In this document: in pieces, positions 21,451 through 29,755 of the stretch
Layout: the number at the start of each line of letters is the position of its first letter
Position numbering within the stretch: position 1 is the stretch's first letter
NCBI RefSeq assembly: GCF_029360765.1
Contig: NZ_JARKNA010000002.1
Location: forward strand, 572,556 to 629,125
From: Terrimonas pollutisoli
Lineage (GTDB): Bacteria; Bacteroidota; Bacteroidia; Chitinophagales; Chitinophagaceae
Reading direction: 5' to 3'
DNA: 56,570 nt
Notes under the pieces: generated by a model
Told to the model about the DNA's origin: nothing
Database searches by the model: none
Seen by the model: the letters and a program-made list of their open reading frames with translations, nothing else
Translations under genes and position numbers: made by a program

Positions 21451-22599
21451 CTAATTTACCCGGTTAAAATATTCCCCGATACCGCATTCCGTTTTTCTTC
21501 TTATATCATCCATGATGATACGAATGATTTCATCATTCGAAGGTGGCCATTGCTCCTTTTGATTGATGAGTTTTTTGTCTTCATCGCTTAATGCTCTTTC
21601 ATCGCCGGTGAAGGTGGCAAAGGATGCTATCCAGTTATAATCGCCGCGATATGTATCACTCCATAACCAGCGGTTGTCGTAATCCCTGATCGTAGCCTGC
21701 AGCAGGCCGTTAGCTTGTATAGTACGGGTAGTGGTTGTGATTTTGGCTTTAACAGTGATATATTCTTTTCTTACGGAGTCCTTCGAGACAACAATTTCTT
21801 TGCCTACAATTTGTTTCGATACTTCCCTTGTATCCCTTTCATCACGATAGCGGCCAATATTTACATCGCTAAAACGCATGTCAACCATATTGTCCGTACG
21901 CACCTGCTGATTACCGGGCCCTGCCTGTTGGTAAAAGCGAAGAAACTTGCTTTTGTTATTATTATTCAGATAGCGAAGCAGGTTGTAGTTGAAATTATTA
22001 TAATCAAAATTATAAGACCCGTGCTGGAATCCGTACCGGCTCAGTGGACGAATCACAACATTGGTCACGGCATTTTCATATGCCTCATCAATTTTTTGCT
22101 TGATAGAAAGATCGCCTGGCTTTAGTGATAATGCTTTTTGAAATTCATAATAAGCTTCACGAAAACCGGCTTTACTGTTTTGATTCATTAACTCCAACCC
22201 ACGTTCCACCCGGGCGTTGCCAGCCTCTTCTTTATAAGTAGTTATATACGATGAATAATCTATAGGTTGAACAATTTTGAAGACGGAAGGTGAACGGCGG
22301 ATAGCTTCATAAAGCCCCTGAAGTTGCAAATACTCATGATAAATGCTTTCCGACTTCAGCGTGTTAATGCTATTGGAATAATTGCGGATCCTGCTTTCAT
22401 GATCCTCTGCTGCAAATCTATAAGCATCCTGGACAATATTGATAAGTTTGGTATCACCCGGTTTCTTTTGCAACTTTTTAGTGGCAAGCATTACTGCCTG
22501 GTCATAGTGGCCTTTCGAATAAAGCTTCTCTGCCGTTTTACAGGAGAAGAAAAAAAGGCTGCTGGCAAAAAAAAGAAGTGAGTAAAGTTTCAGTTTCAT
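21451..22599 (-). CDS. TPR-like lipoprotein of unknown function
   Basis: This 382-residue protein has a signal peptide ending in a lipobox (FFFSC, Cys20). The first third is helical with a TPR-like repeat (LYSKGHYDQAVMLATKKLQKKPGD). The second half is beta-rich and contains many Asn residues (YNFDYNNFNYNLLRYLNNNN). No enzyme motif is seen. The lipidated Cys suggests membrane anchoring on the periplasmic side or at the surface. The function is not recognised. Confidence 0.75.
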   Translation of the reverse strand: MKLKLYSLLFFASSLFFFSCKTAEKLYSKGHYDQAVMLATKKLQKKPGDTKLINIVQDAYRFAAEDHESRIRNYSNSINTLKSESIYHEYLQLQGLYEAIRRSPSVFKIVQPIDYSSYITTYKEEAGNARVERGLELMNQNSKAGFREAYYEFQKALSLKPGDLSIKQKIDEAYENAVTNVVIRPLSRYGFQHGSYNFDYNNFNYNLLRYLNNNNKSKFLRFYQQAGPGNQQVRTDNMVDMRFSDVNIGRYRDERDTREVSKQIVGKEIVVSKDSVRKEYITVKAKITTTTRTIQANGLLQATIRDYDNRWLWSDTYRGDYNWIASFATFTGDERALSDEDKKLINQKEQWPPSNDEIIRIIMDDIRRKTECGIGEYFNRVN

Positions 22600-22698
22600 A
22601 AATCTTCATTTAAATAGTTGGACGTTTCTCTTATATCAGATGTTATTAACGTAAAGGTGAATTAAATAAACCTTAACACCGCTTTAGGGGATGGGGGT

Positions 22699-23487
22699 TT
22701 AATACTTCAGGATATCCCTTACGAAATTATGGTACTCGTCGTACATCGGCAGATTGTTATGCCCACCTCCCTGTATACGGATCAGGGTGATTTTTTTAGG
22801 GTTGATCTTTTGCAGCCTTTCGCTGTGTTTAATGGGGATAAGCCAGTCTCTAGTGCCATGAATAATATAAGTGTGACATTTTACCAAAGCAATCCATTTA
22901 TCGGTCCGCAAATGGTATCGTAACACATAACGAACAGGCAGGATCGGCAAAAATCTCTCCGCTACTTTCAAAAAACTATAATAGGGTGCATCGAGAATAA
23001 GATACCTGGGATTGTTATCAGAAGCAACTTTTGAAGCAAAGCCACTGCCGATACTTCGCCCATACACTATCAAATGCTGTTCAGGATACGACTGCAATAG
23101 TGTTTTATAGACAAACTGCATATCATTCAGCATTTCCCTTTCACTTCTTTTGCCAGTGCTTTTGCCAAATCCCCGGTAATCCACTAACACCACGTCGTAG
23201 TTGTAACGATAAAAATCCCGGGCATATTTCGCCCAGCCCTTGATACTACGGGTATTACCATGAAAATAAAGAATAAGTCCTGCGGGATTTTCCCTGAAAA
23301 AATGCAGGCCATTGATCCGTACGCCGGGCTCTATATCAAAAAAGTATTCTTTAAACGGAATATCATATTTGAACTGGAAGTCCTGGTTTAGCTTTTCGGG
23401 CTTAAAGATGAATTTTTCCTGTAAAAAATAAACAGCGATTGATAAGGCAATAATACCTCCAATGATATACAGAACAAATGGGGGCAA
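22699..23487 (-). CDS. Membrane-anchored alpha/beta hydrolase, paralog
   Basis: This 262-residue protein has one N-terminal transmembrane helix (residues 3-20) followed by YFLQEKFIFKPEKL, then the hydrolase core: YFHGNTRS, VDYRGFGKSTG, the nucleophile elbow YGRSIGSG, the acid in IHGTRDWLIP and the His in GGGHNN. It is a clear paralog of 2359-3177, with the same BEM46-like architecture. The substrate is unknown. It precedes the lipoprotein gene on the same strand, with a 99-base gap. Confidence 0.85.
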   Translation of the reverse strand: MPPFVLYIIGGIIALSIAVYFLQEKFIFKPEKLNQDFQFKYDIPFKEYFFDIEPGVRINGLHFFRENPAGLILYFHGNTRSIKGWAKYARDFYRYNYDVVLVDYRGFGKSTGKRSEREMLNDMQFVYKTLLQSYPEQHLIVYGRSIGSGFASKVASDNNPRYLILDAPYYSFLKVAERFLPILPVRYVLRYHLRTDKWIALVKCHTYIIHGTRDWLIPIKHSERLQKINPKKITLIRIQGGGHNNLPMYDEYHNFVRDILKY

Positions 23488-23559
23488 TTCTTAAGGTTTA
23501 TAGTTTTGGAGTTAAGATAGCCTGATTCCCGAAAAACTCAAAAACTATTGTAACACAAA

Positions 23560-25533
23560 CTAATCTTCCACTCTTTTCAATCTTATATTGGTAACCGGCG
23601 CCACGATCAGGGGGAATTTTTCTACGGTAACATTCGCTACATCCAATCCAAAACCCTTTTCTTCGGAAAGGCTATGATCTTTCAACCAGAAATGAAGTTT
23701 CATGACTACCCGCTCCATAAAGGGTAATTCATTATCCTGGCTCAGGTATTTTTCCATGACCATAAACTGGAAGTCGCCTACGGTATTACTGCTGGCGAGG
23801 CTTTCATAACGGCTGATAATATTTACCTCTTTATTGGCGACTAAATCTTCCACTACCTTACGGAACATCAAATTAATACGTGGCTCCATTCTGAAACCCA
23901 GCCTGAAATCGATACGAATAATATCATTCGGAATAATATGGTCCACTTTATACTCGCAGGTATAAGGATCGTCCACGGTGTCTACGTGAACAAACCAATA
24001 TATATCGGCACGTTTCGGTTTTTTATTGAGAATGGAATAGATGATCTTATGCTCAATTTCTTTTGGATTATTAGCACTGGTAAGATAAACCAGGTGCGTA
24101 GCATATTTCGGCACGGCCTTGTCATTGCTCAGCTCCTGTATCTTGGGTACATAATGTTCCATCCTGACAAATTCCACATAGCGGTTTTTGATCTTACGGG
24201 CACGATACCACACATACATGATCGTAAACATCACGCCGCCGATCAATAAAGTGATATAACCTCCATGAACGAATTTGTCCATTAATGCCACGAAGTACAC
24301 GATCTCAATGATCAGGTAGCCTATTAGAAATATATATATCTTATACTCCTTATATCGATGGAGTACCAGGTAATTGGCAAACAAAATGGTCGTTGAAAGC
24401 ATAGTCATAATAATGGCGAGGCCATAGGCAGCTTCCATGGAAGAAGACTGTTTGAAGTGCAGGACCACACCAGCGCAACCGACAAAAAGAATAATATTGA
24501 TGCCGGGAATAAAAAGTTGGCCTCTTTCTTCCGAGGGATAGCGGATCCTCATCTTTGGCCACAGGTTCAATCGCATGGCTTCGCTGATCAGCGTAAAGGC
24601 GCCTGAGATCAAAGCCTGGCTGGCAATGATGGCGGCCGTTGTTGCGATAACTACCCCGGGAATAATGAACCATTCCGGCATCAGGTCATAAAAAGCGTTA
24701 ATGCCCATTGCTTTTTTGATTTCCGGGGTGATTTGAAGCCCATTCCTGTGTGCTAACAAGTTTGCCCCCTGTCCAAAATAATTGATCAGCAAACAGGTTT
24801 TTACATAAATCCACGAAATACGAATATTTCCCCGGCCGCAATGCCCCAGGTCGCTGTAAAGTGCTTCTGCACCCGTGGTACAGAGAAAGACGGCGCCCAA
24901 TAACCAAAATCCTTCCGGGTAAGTCCGGAGAAACTCAATAGCATAATGAGGACTTACTGCTTTGAAAATCGTAGGGTCATCAAAGACGTGGATGATTCCA
25001 AACATTGCCAGCATGGTGAACCAGAGAAACATAATTGGTCCGAAAATTTTGCCAATAGAAGCTGTGCCAAATTGTTGCAGGAAGAAAAACGAAGCGAGAA
25101 TAACCAACACAATGATCACAATAGTATCAACAGGCATGCCTCTTAAGGCCGGAAGTTCGCCAAGTCCTTCGATGGCCGAAGTGATGGAGATAGGAGGGGT
25201 GATAATGCCATCAGCTAATAAAGCCGCCCCTCCGAGCATGGCTGGAATTACCAACCATTTCCGCCTTCTTCTTACCAATGCATACAACGCAAATATGCCA
25301 CCCTCACCGCGGTTGTCTGCACGAAGGATTAGAATTACATACTTAATGGTCGTTTGTAAAGTAAGCGTCCAGATGATACAGGAAAGCGAACCGAGAATAA
25401 GAGCTTCATCGACTATCCGGCCATTGATGATCGCATTAAATACATAGAGGGGGGATGTACCTATATCTCCGTAAATAATTCCTAGTGCAATGAGTAGTCC
25501 AGCCGCTGTAGCTTGGTTAGTGTTTTTTTTCAC
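23560..25533 (-). CDS. kup: Kup-type potassium uptake protein
   Basis: This 657-residue K+/H+ symporter opens with the family signature ALGIIYGDIGTSPLYVFNAI (residues 17-36) and has about 12 transmembrane helices through residue 440. A cytoplasmic C-terminal domain follows (YVEFVRMEHYVPKIQEL to the end), as is usual. Conserved GEGGIFALYALV and GAEALYSDLGHCGRGNI segments are present. It imports potassium at low pH or low osmolarity in known bacteria. The gene appears to have its own promoter. Confidence 0.95.
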   Translation of the reverse strand: MKKNTNQATAAGLLIALGIIYGDIGTSPLYVFNAIINGRIVDEALILGSLSCIIWTLTLQTTIKYVILILRADNRGEGGIFALYALVRRRRKWLVIPAMLGGAALLADGIITPPISITSAIEGLGELPALRGMPVDTIVIIVLVILASFFFLQQFGTASIGKIFGPIMFLWFTMLAMFGIIHVFDDPTIFKAVSPHYAIEFLRTYPEGFWLLGAVFLCTTGAEALYSDLGHCGRGNIRISWIYVKTCLLINYFGQGANLLAHRNGLQITPEIKKAMGINAFYDLMPEWFIIPGVVIATTAAIIASQALISGAFTLISEAMRLNLWPKMRIRYPSEERGQLFIPGINIILFVGCAGVVLHFKQSSSMEAAYGLAIIMTMLSTTILFANYLVLHRYKEYKIYIFLIGYLIIEIVYFVALMDKFVHGGYITLLIGGVMFTIMYVWYRARKIKNRYVEFVRMEHYVPKIQELSNDKAVPKYATHLVYLTSANNPKEIEHKIIYSILNKKPKRADIYWFVHVDTVDDPYTCEYKVDHIIPNDIIRIDFRLGFRMEPRINLMFRKVVEDLVANKEVNIISRYESLASSNTVGDFQFMVMEKYLSQDNELPFMERVVMKLHFWLKDHSLSEEKGFGLDVANVTVEKFPLIVAPVTNIRLKRVED

Positions 25534-25588
25534 TATCGGGGGTTGTTGTTATCCAGGTACAGAAATTGATTCTGTAACAGTTTGCCTG

Positions 25589-25617
25589 CAAAGGTATAGG
25601 CAAAATTCAATTACAAA
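25589..25617 (-). promoter_or_regulatory. Probable kup promoter
   Basis: On the minus strand TACCTTTG (25596-25589) fits the -7 TAnnTTTG element. A TTTG lies 17 bases upstream (25617-25614), slightly closer than the usual 19-20. The leader to kup would be about 50 bases. Confidence 0.5.
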
Positions 25618-25766
25618 GAAGGGCTTGTTAAAACTTTGTGCATAGCAATATTTAATACAACTAAACGTTACCAAAAGCCGTCTCCCTGATGCCGCCAAAC
25701 TAAAATAAAACTTCACATTTTTTGGCAGCCAACGTGTAACTTTAATTTGCAAAAAATCAGAATATT

Positions 25767-27287
25767 ATGCTTCGTGGACGATTGTTGATTGTCTTTTTGT
25801 TTTTCGTCGCGTTATCCGCCCAATCACAAAAACTCGTTTATTCCGAGCCTGAAAAAGACGATACCCGCCGGCTGAACTTTGAAATAGTTGGAAAGATCAA
25901 CGGCAATTTTCTTGTCTATAAAAATGTAAGGAATAAAAATTGGATCGCCCTGCTCGACAACGACATGAAATTGGTTAAAAGTGTTGAACAGGATTATCTC
26001 CCCGATAATGACAGGGTGATCAATGTTGATTTTTTCCCGTACAGCGATTTTGTGTACATGATTTACCAGTACCGCAAGAAAAATATTATTTATTGCATCG
26101 CCGCTAAGATTGACGGCAACGGTCAAAAAGTAGGGGAGCTGACTGAACTGGATACCACGCAGGTAAACTTTGGTGCTGATAATAAGATCTATTCTGTGGT
26201 GACGAGCGAAGACAAGAGTAAGATCATGCTGTTTAAAATCAATAGCAAGAACAAGAAGTTATATAAAATTACCACCCTGCTGATGGATGATAAGCTTTCC
26301 CTTATTAAAAAAAGCAGGTTATCACTGGAAATGAATGACCGGGATGATTACCTGAACGAGTTCCAGGTAGACAATGACGGTGATTTGATTTTTACCAAAT
26401 TCGACCGGGTAAACAGTGAAAACATCGGTAATGCTGCTTTTATAATTAAATATGCCCAGGCTGACTCGTTTAAAGTAACGCCATTGGATACAGAAAAAAG
26501 ATACCTGGATGAAATAAGAATAAAACCTGATAATTATAATAAGCGGTACCTGATCACTTCTTTCTACTACAAGCAGAGACGTGGTAATGTGGACGGCTAT
26601 TATTTTTATATCTGGGATAAGCAAACAGGGCAGCCGGTTGCAGAGGATACCTTGATTTTTAGTGATGAGCTGCGGCGTGAAGCAAGAGGCAATGCGGGAA
26701 CCCGTACGGCATTTAATGACTACTTTATTCGTAATATCATTAACCAGCGTGATGGCGGTTTCATTATTACGAGTGAATCTTACTATACTACTTCAAGAGG
26801 TGGCGGCTGGAATAGGTGGAGCAACCTTTACGGTTCGCCTTTCCTTCGGTCTTATGATTATTATTACTATTCACCGTATTCTTATAACAGCCTGTGGGCA
26901 AACAGGTGGAATATGGGGCAATCGGTCCGTTACCAGGCTGATAACATAACGATATTATCTTTCGATAAAGATGGAAAGCATAAATGGAGCAGTGTTATCA
27001 CCAAGGAGCAATTTGACGATCAATCGGATGACCTGTTATCTTACCAGGTCATGAACACCGGCGGACAACTGCATTTTTTGTTTAACAACCTTGAAAAAAG
27101 GGCTAATCTTCTCAGCGATTTTAGCTTACAACCCGATGGTAAGATTACCCGTAATCCAACTTTAAAAAACCTTGACAGGGGTTACGAATTAATGCCCAAA
27201 TACGCTAAGCAGGTTAGTTCGAGGCAGGTGATTATACCGTGTGTGTACAGGAATTATATTTGCTTTGCAAAGCTTGAGTACAATTAA
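25767..27287 (+). CDS. Secreted protein of unknown function, Tyr-rich loop
   Basis: This 506-residue protein has a Sec signal (residues 1-20, ending ALSAQSQ). The mature part is beta-rich with repeated patterns typical of propeller-like periplasmic proteins (NWIALLDNDMKLV, YIWDKQTGQPVAEDTL, ITILSFDKDGKHKWSSVI). A stretch near residues 368-378 is strongly Tyr/Ser-rich. No enzyme motif is seen. A DUF6427-like membrane protein begins 23 bases after its stop, so the two probably form an operon. Confidence 0.65.
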   Translation: MLRGRLLIVFLFFVALSAQSQKLVYSEPEKDDTRRLNFEIVGKINGNFLVYKNVRNKNWIALLDNDMKLVKSVEQDYLPDNDRVINVDFFPYSDFVYMIYQYRKKNIIYCIAAKIDGNGQKVGELTELDTTQVNFGADNKIYSVVTSEDKSKIMLFKINSKNKKLYKITTLLMDDKLSLIKKSRLSLEMNDRDDYLNEFQVDNDGDLIFTKFDRVNSENIGNAAFIIKYAQADSFKVTPLDTEKRYLDEIRIKPDNYNKRYLITSFYYKQRRGNVDGYYFYIWDKQTGQPVAEDTLIFSDELRREARGNAGTRTAFNDYFIRNIINQRDGGFIITSESYYTTSRGGGWNRWSNLYGSPFLRSYDYYYYSPYSYNSLWANRWNMGQSVRYQADNITILSFDKDGKHKWSSVITKEQFDDQSDDLLSYQVMNTGGQLHFLFNNLEKRANLLSDFSLQPDGKITRNPTLKNLDRGYELMPKYAKQVSSRQVIIPCVYRNYICFAKLEYN

Positions 27288-27310
27288 ACGATATAATTTT
27301 TCCTTTATCC

Positions 27311-28300
27311 GTGATCGCACTATTTAAACAGAAAAACCCGGCCAACCTTTTACTATTGCTTATAACCGGCATTTTGATCAAAATGCCCATGTTTATGAGA
27401 CCGCATGCGGCTGTAGTGCGACCAGCTGATGGAATCCTGTTTGAAGGAATTATTGCATTTTTTGATCCTATCGCTAAATCGAACCCGGTATTTTATCCGG
27501 TATTGACCTTTGCCTTATTGTTTTTGCAGGCTGTAATGATCACCCGCTTTATCAATAACCAGCGGATGATGAATAAGCCCAATTACCTGGCGGGGATTGC
27601 TTACATGCTTATCACTTCGCTTTTGCCGGAGTGGAATTATTTTTCAGCCCCGTTGCTTTGTAATACAATACTGTTATTTATTTTATCGGCATTATTTGGG
27701 GTTTACAATAAGCCCAATGCCAAAGGCGCCATTTACAATGTGGGCTTAGCATTAGGAATTGCCGGGTTTCTATTTATTTCTTCATTGACATTCATCATCT
27801 GGGTTTTGCTGGCATTAGCTGTAATGCGGCCGTTTAGAATCAATGAATGGCTGATCTGCCTACTTGGTATAACAACTCCCTTTTATTTTTATGCGATCTA
27901 TACAGTAATAAATGGAAATTTCACGTGGCAGGAATTTATTCCCCAGCTTAGCCTGGGTGTTCCATCGCTTAAGCAATCAGCCTGGCTGGCTGGCAGCATT
28001 TTCCTGGTGATGATACCTTTTTTAAGCGGGGGGTATCATGTGCAGGAAAATCTCCGGAAGATGTTGATCAACATCAGGAAAGGCTGGAGCCTTTTGTTAT
28101 TGTACCTGTTGGCGGCTTTGTTGCTTCCCTTTGTGAATAGCAGCGCCACATTTGAAAACTGGATCATGGCCATGGTGCCGATGGCTACTTTTCATGGATA
28201 TGGTTATCTGCAGTCAAAATGGAGAGTTTTCCCGCTTATTATTTTCTGGTTAACCATTGCCTTTATTTTTACTTATCAATATTATGGGCCCGGTTGGTAG
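27311..28300 (+). CDS. Multipass membrane protein, DUF6427-like
   Basis: This 329-residue protein starts at GTG 27311 and has eight to ten hydrophobic helices. The short polar loops and PVFYPVLTFALLFLQAVM region with ITRFINNQRMMNKPNYLAG resemble DUF6427, a Bacteroidota-only family of unknown function found near cell-division or purine genes. It is cotranscribed with the upstream secreted protein, while purQ downstream has its own promoter. Confidence 0.6.
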   Translation: MIALFKQKNPANLLLLLITGILIKMPMFMRPHAAVVRPADGILFEGIIAFFDPIAKSNPVFYPVLTFALLFLQAVMITRFINNQRMMNKPNYLAGIAYMLITSLLPEWNYFSAPLLCNTILLFILSALFGVYNKPNAKGAIYNVGLALGIAGFLFISSLTFIIWVLLALAVMRPFRINEWLICLLGITTPFYFYAIYTVINGNFTWQEFIPQLSLGVPSLKQSAWLAGSIFLVMIPFLSGGYHVQENLRKMLINIRKGWSLLLLYLLAALLLPFVNSSATFENWIMAMVPMATFHGYGYLQSKWRVFPLIIFWLTIAFIFTYQYYGPGW

Positions 28301-28344
28301 GCTCAAACCAACACTTGTTTAGTTTAACAGGTCATTTATCCCTC

Positions 28345-28374
28345 TTGCAGCTTGGGCACTGTTGCTTATATTTG
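28345..28374 (+). promoter_or_regulatory. purQ promoter
   Basis: TTG (28345-28347), 19 bases, then TATATTTG (28367-28374): an exact Bacteroidota -33/-7 match. Transcription should start near 28381, giving a leader of about 70 bases before purQ. Confidence 0.75.
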
Positions 28375-28451
28375 CGTTTTAAATTTTAGCCGTAAAAGAT
28401 GGAAAATGCAGCATCGTTTCCATTGGGCTTAACAAAATAATACATCAGCAA

Positions 28452-29126
28452 ATGAAATTCGGGGTAGTTGTTTTTCCTGGTTCTAATTGTGACAGAGATA
28501 TGCATGATGCCCTCAAATACGACCTGGGGCAGGAAGTGACGATGCTTTGGCACAAAGACAAAGATCTCAGCCAGTTTAATACGGAAGATTGCATCATACT
28601 CCCCGGTGGCTTTTCTTATGGCGATTATTTACGTTGTGGTGCCATTGCAAGGTTTAGTCCATTGATGCAAAGTGTTATCGAATTTGCTAATGCCGGGGGT
28701 AAGGTATTAGGAGTATGTAATGGCTTCCAGATATTATGTGAGTCTCATCTTTTGCCGGGCGCCTTGTTAAGAAACGGTAATCAACAATTTGTTTGTAAAA
28801 ACGTTTACATAAAAGACCAGGCAGAAAATATCTATAAAATACCAGTGGCGCATGGAGAAGGCCGCTATTACGCGGATGACAAAATACTCAGTGATTTGGA
28901 GGCTAATGGACAGATCATTTTCCGCTATTGCGACGAGAATGGTAAGGTAAATGCTGCTGCTAATCCTAATGGCGCTATTAACAATATTGCAGGAATCTGC
29001 AATTCAAATCGTAACGTATTTGGTATGATGCCGCATCCCGAAAGGGCTTGTTCTGACACGCTGGGTAATACGGATGGGCGCCAGATAATTAAAGATCTGT
29101 TAATGGCGGGGCAACTGGTAGGGTAA
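28452..29126 (+). CDS. purQ: Phosphoribosylformylglycinamidine synthase, glutaminase subunit
   Basis: This 224-residue class I glutamine amidotransferase supplies ammonia to PurL for the fourth step of purine synthesis. Signatures are FGVVVFPGSNCDRD at the N-terminus, the nucleophile Cys89 in GVCNGFQ, and His195/Glu197 in MMPHPERA. The length is typical for a stand-alone PurQ that works with small PurL and PurS. Neither purL nor purS is in the window. Confidence 0.95.
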   Translation: MKFGVVVFPGSNCDRDMHDALKYDLGQEVTMLWHKDKDLSQFNTEDCIILPGGFSYGDYLRCGAIARFSPLMQSVIEFANAGGKVLGVCNGFQILCESHLLPGALLRNGNQQFVCKNVYIKDQAENIYKIPVAHGEGRYYADDKILSDLEANGQIIFRYCDENGKVNAAANPNGAINNIAGICNSNRNVFGMMPHPERACSDTLGNTDGRQIIKDLLMAGQLVG

Positions 29127-29198
29127 TTGCATCGTCTACAAGGAAATATTTAGCAGCCTTTTATCACTTTGCTGACAATTAAATACCCGGCTGTATTC

Positions 29199-29206
29199 TA
29201 TTTTTG
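29199..29206 (+). promoter_or_regulatory. Promoter -7 element before the DsbD-N gene
   Basis: TATTTTTG fits TAnnTTTG and lies 26 bases before the ATG at 29233. No convincing -33 element is seen at the expected distance. Confidence 0.5.
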
Positions 29207-29232
29207 CCTTGTATTAATACAACCACGTTCGA

Positions 29233-29685
29233 ATGAAAAAAAATTTAGCAATTTTATTGTTGGCTTTTGCAACGACTTCGGTGAATGCCCAATTGAATCC
29301 TGTTAGCTGGTCTTTTTCTTCAAAAAAAATAAATGATAAAACTTACGAAATACACCTGACAGCAACCATGCAGTCGGGATGGCATTTATATTCACAGGTT
29401 CAGCCGGAGGATGCCATCGCTCAGCCTACGGATTTTAAGATCAATAATAATCCTTTACTTTCCCTGGACGGAAAGATTAAAGAGGTTGGAAAAATGGAAA
29501 AATTTCATGATGCAAAGCTGCAGGTATCGGCCAATCAATACGCCAATAAAGTAGATTTTGTGCAGGTAGTGAAATTAAAGGCCAACGCAAAAACAAATCT
29601 TACCGGCAGCGTGGAGTTTCAGACTTGTGATGATAAGAAATGTCTGCCACCAAAGACTGTTAATTTTAGTGTTCCCGTCAAATAG
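29233..29685 (+). CDS. Stand-alone DsbD N-terminal (nDsbD-like) domain protein
   Basis: This 150-residue secreted protein has a signal peptide (residues 1-19, ending SVNAQ) and an Ig-like nDsbD fold. Its end, FQTCDDKKCLPPK, carries the redox pair Cys132-x4-Cys137 expected of nDsbD. This domain takes electrons from the DsbD membrane part and passes them to periplasmic partners. The dsbD gene follows 70 bases later, and its own N-terminal domain lacks these cysteines, so this protein probably supplies the missing redox domain in trans. A terminator separates the two genes. Confidence 0.85.
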   Translation: MKKNLAILLLAFATTSVNAQLNPVSWSFSSKKINDKTYEIHLTATMQSGWHLYSQVQPEDAIAQPTDFKINNNPLLSLDGKIKEVGKMEKFHDAKLQVSANQYANKVDFVQVVKLKANAKTNLTGSVEFQTCDDKKCLPPKTVNFSVPVK

Positions 29686-29713
29686 CTGATTAAATTGTTG
29701 TACAAAATTTAGC

Positions 29714-29738
29714 GGGTTCTTCTTTAGAACCCTTTTTT
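29714..29738 (+). terminator. Intrinsic terminator between DsbD-N and dsbD
   Basis: GGGTTCT and AGAACCC form a perfect seven-pair stem with a five-base loop, followed by six T. It may limit read-through into dsbD. Confidence 0.9.
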
Positions 29739-29755
29739 ATTAAACAGGCAAACGA

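Noticed and set aside
25534..25766. Possible riboswitch upstream of kup
   Set aside because: I looked for a c-di-AMP-type structure; only a promoter and simple sequence are visible.
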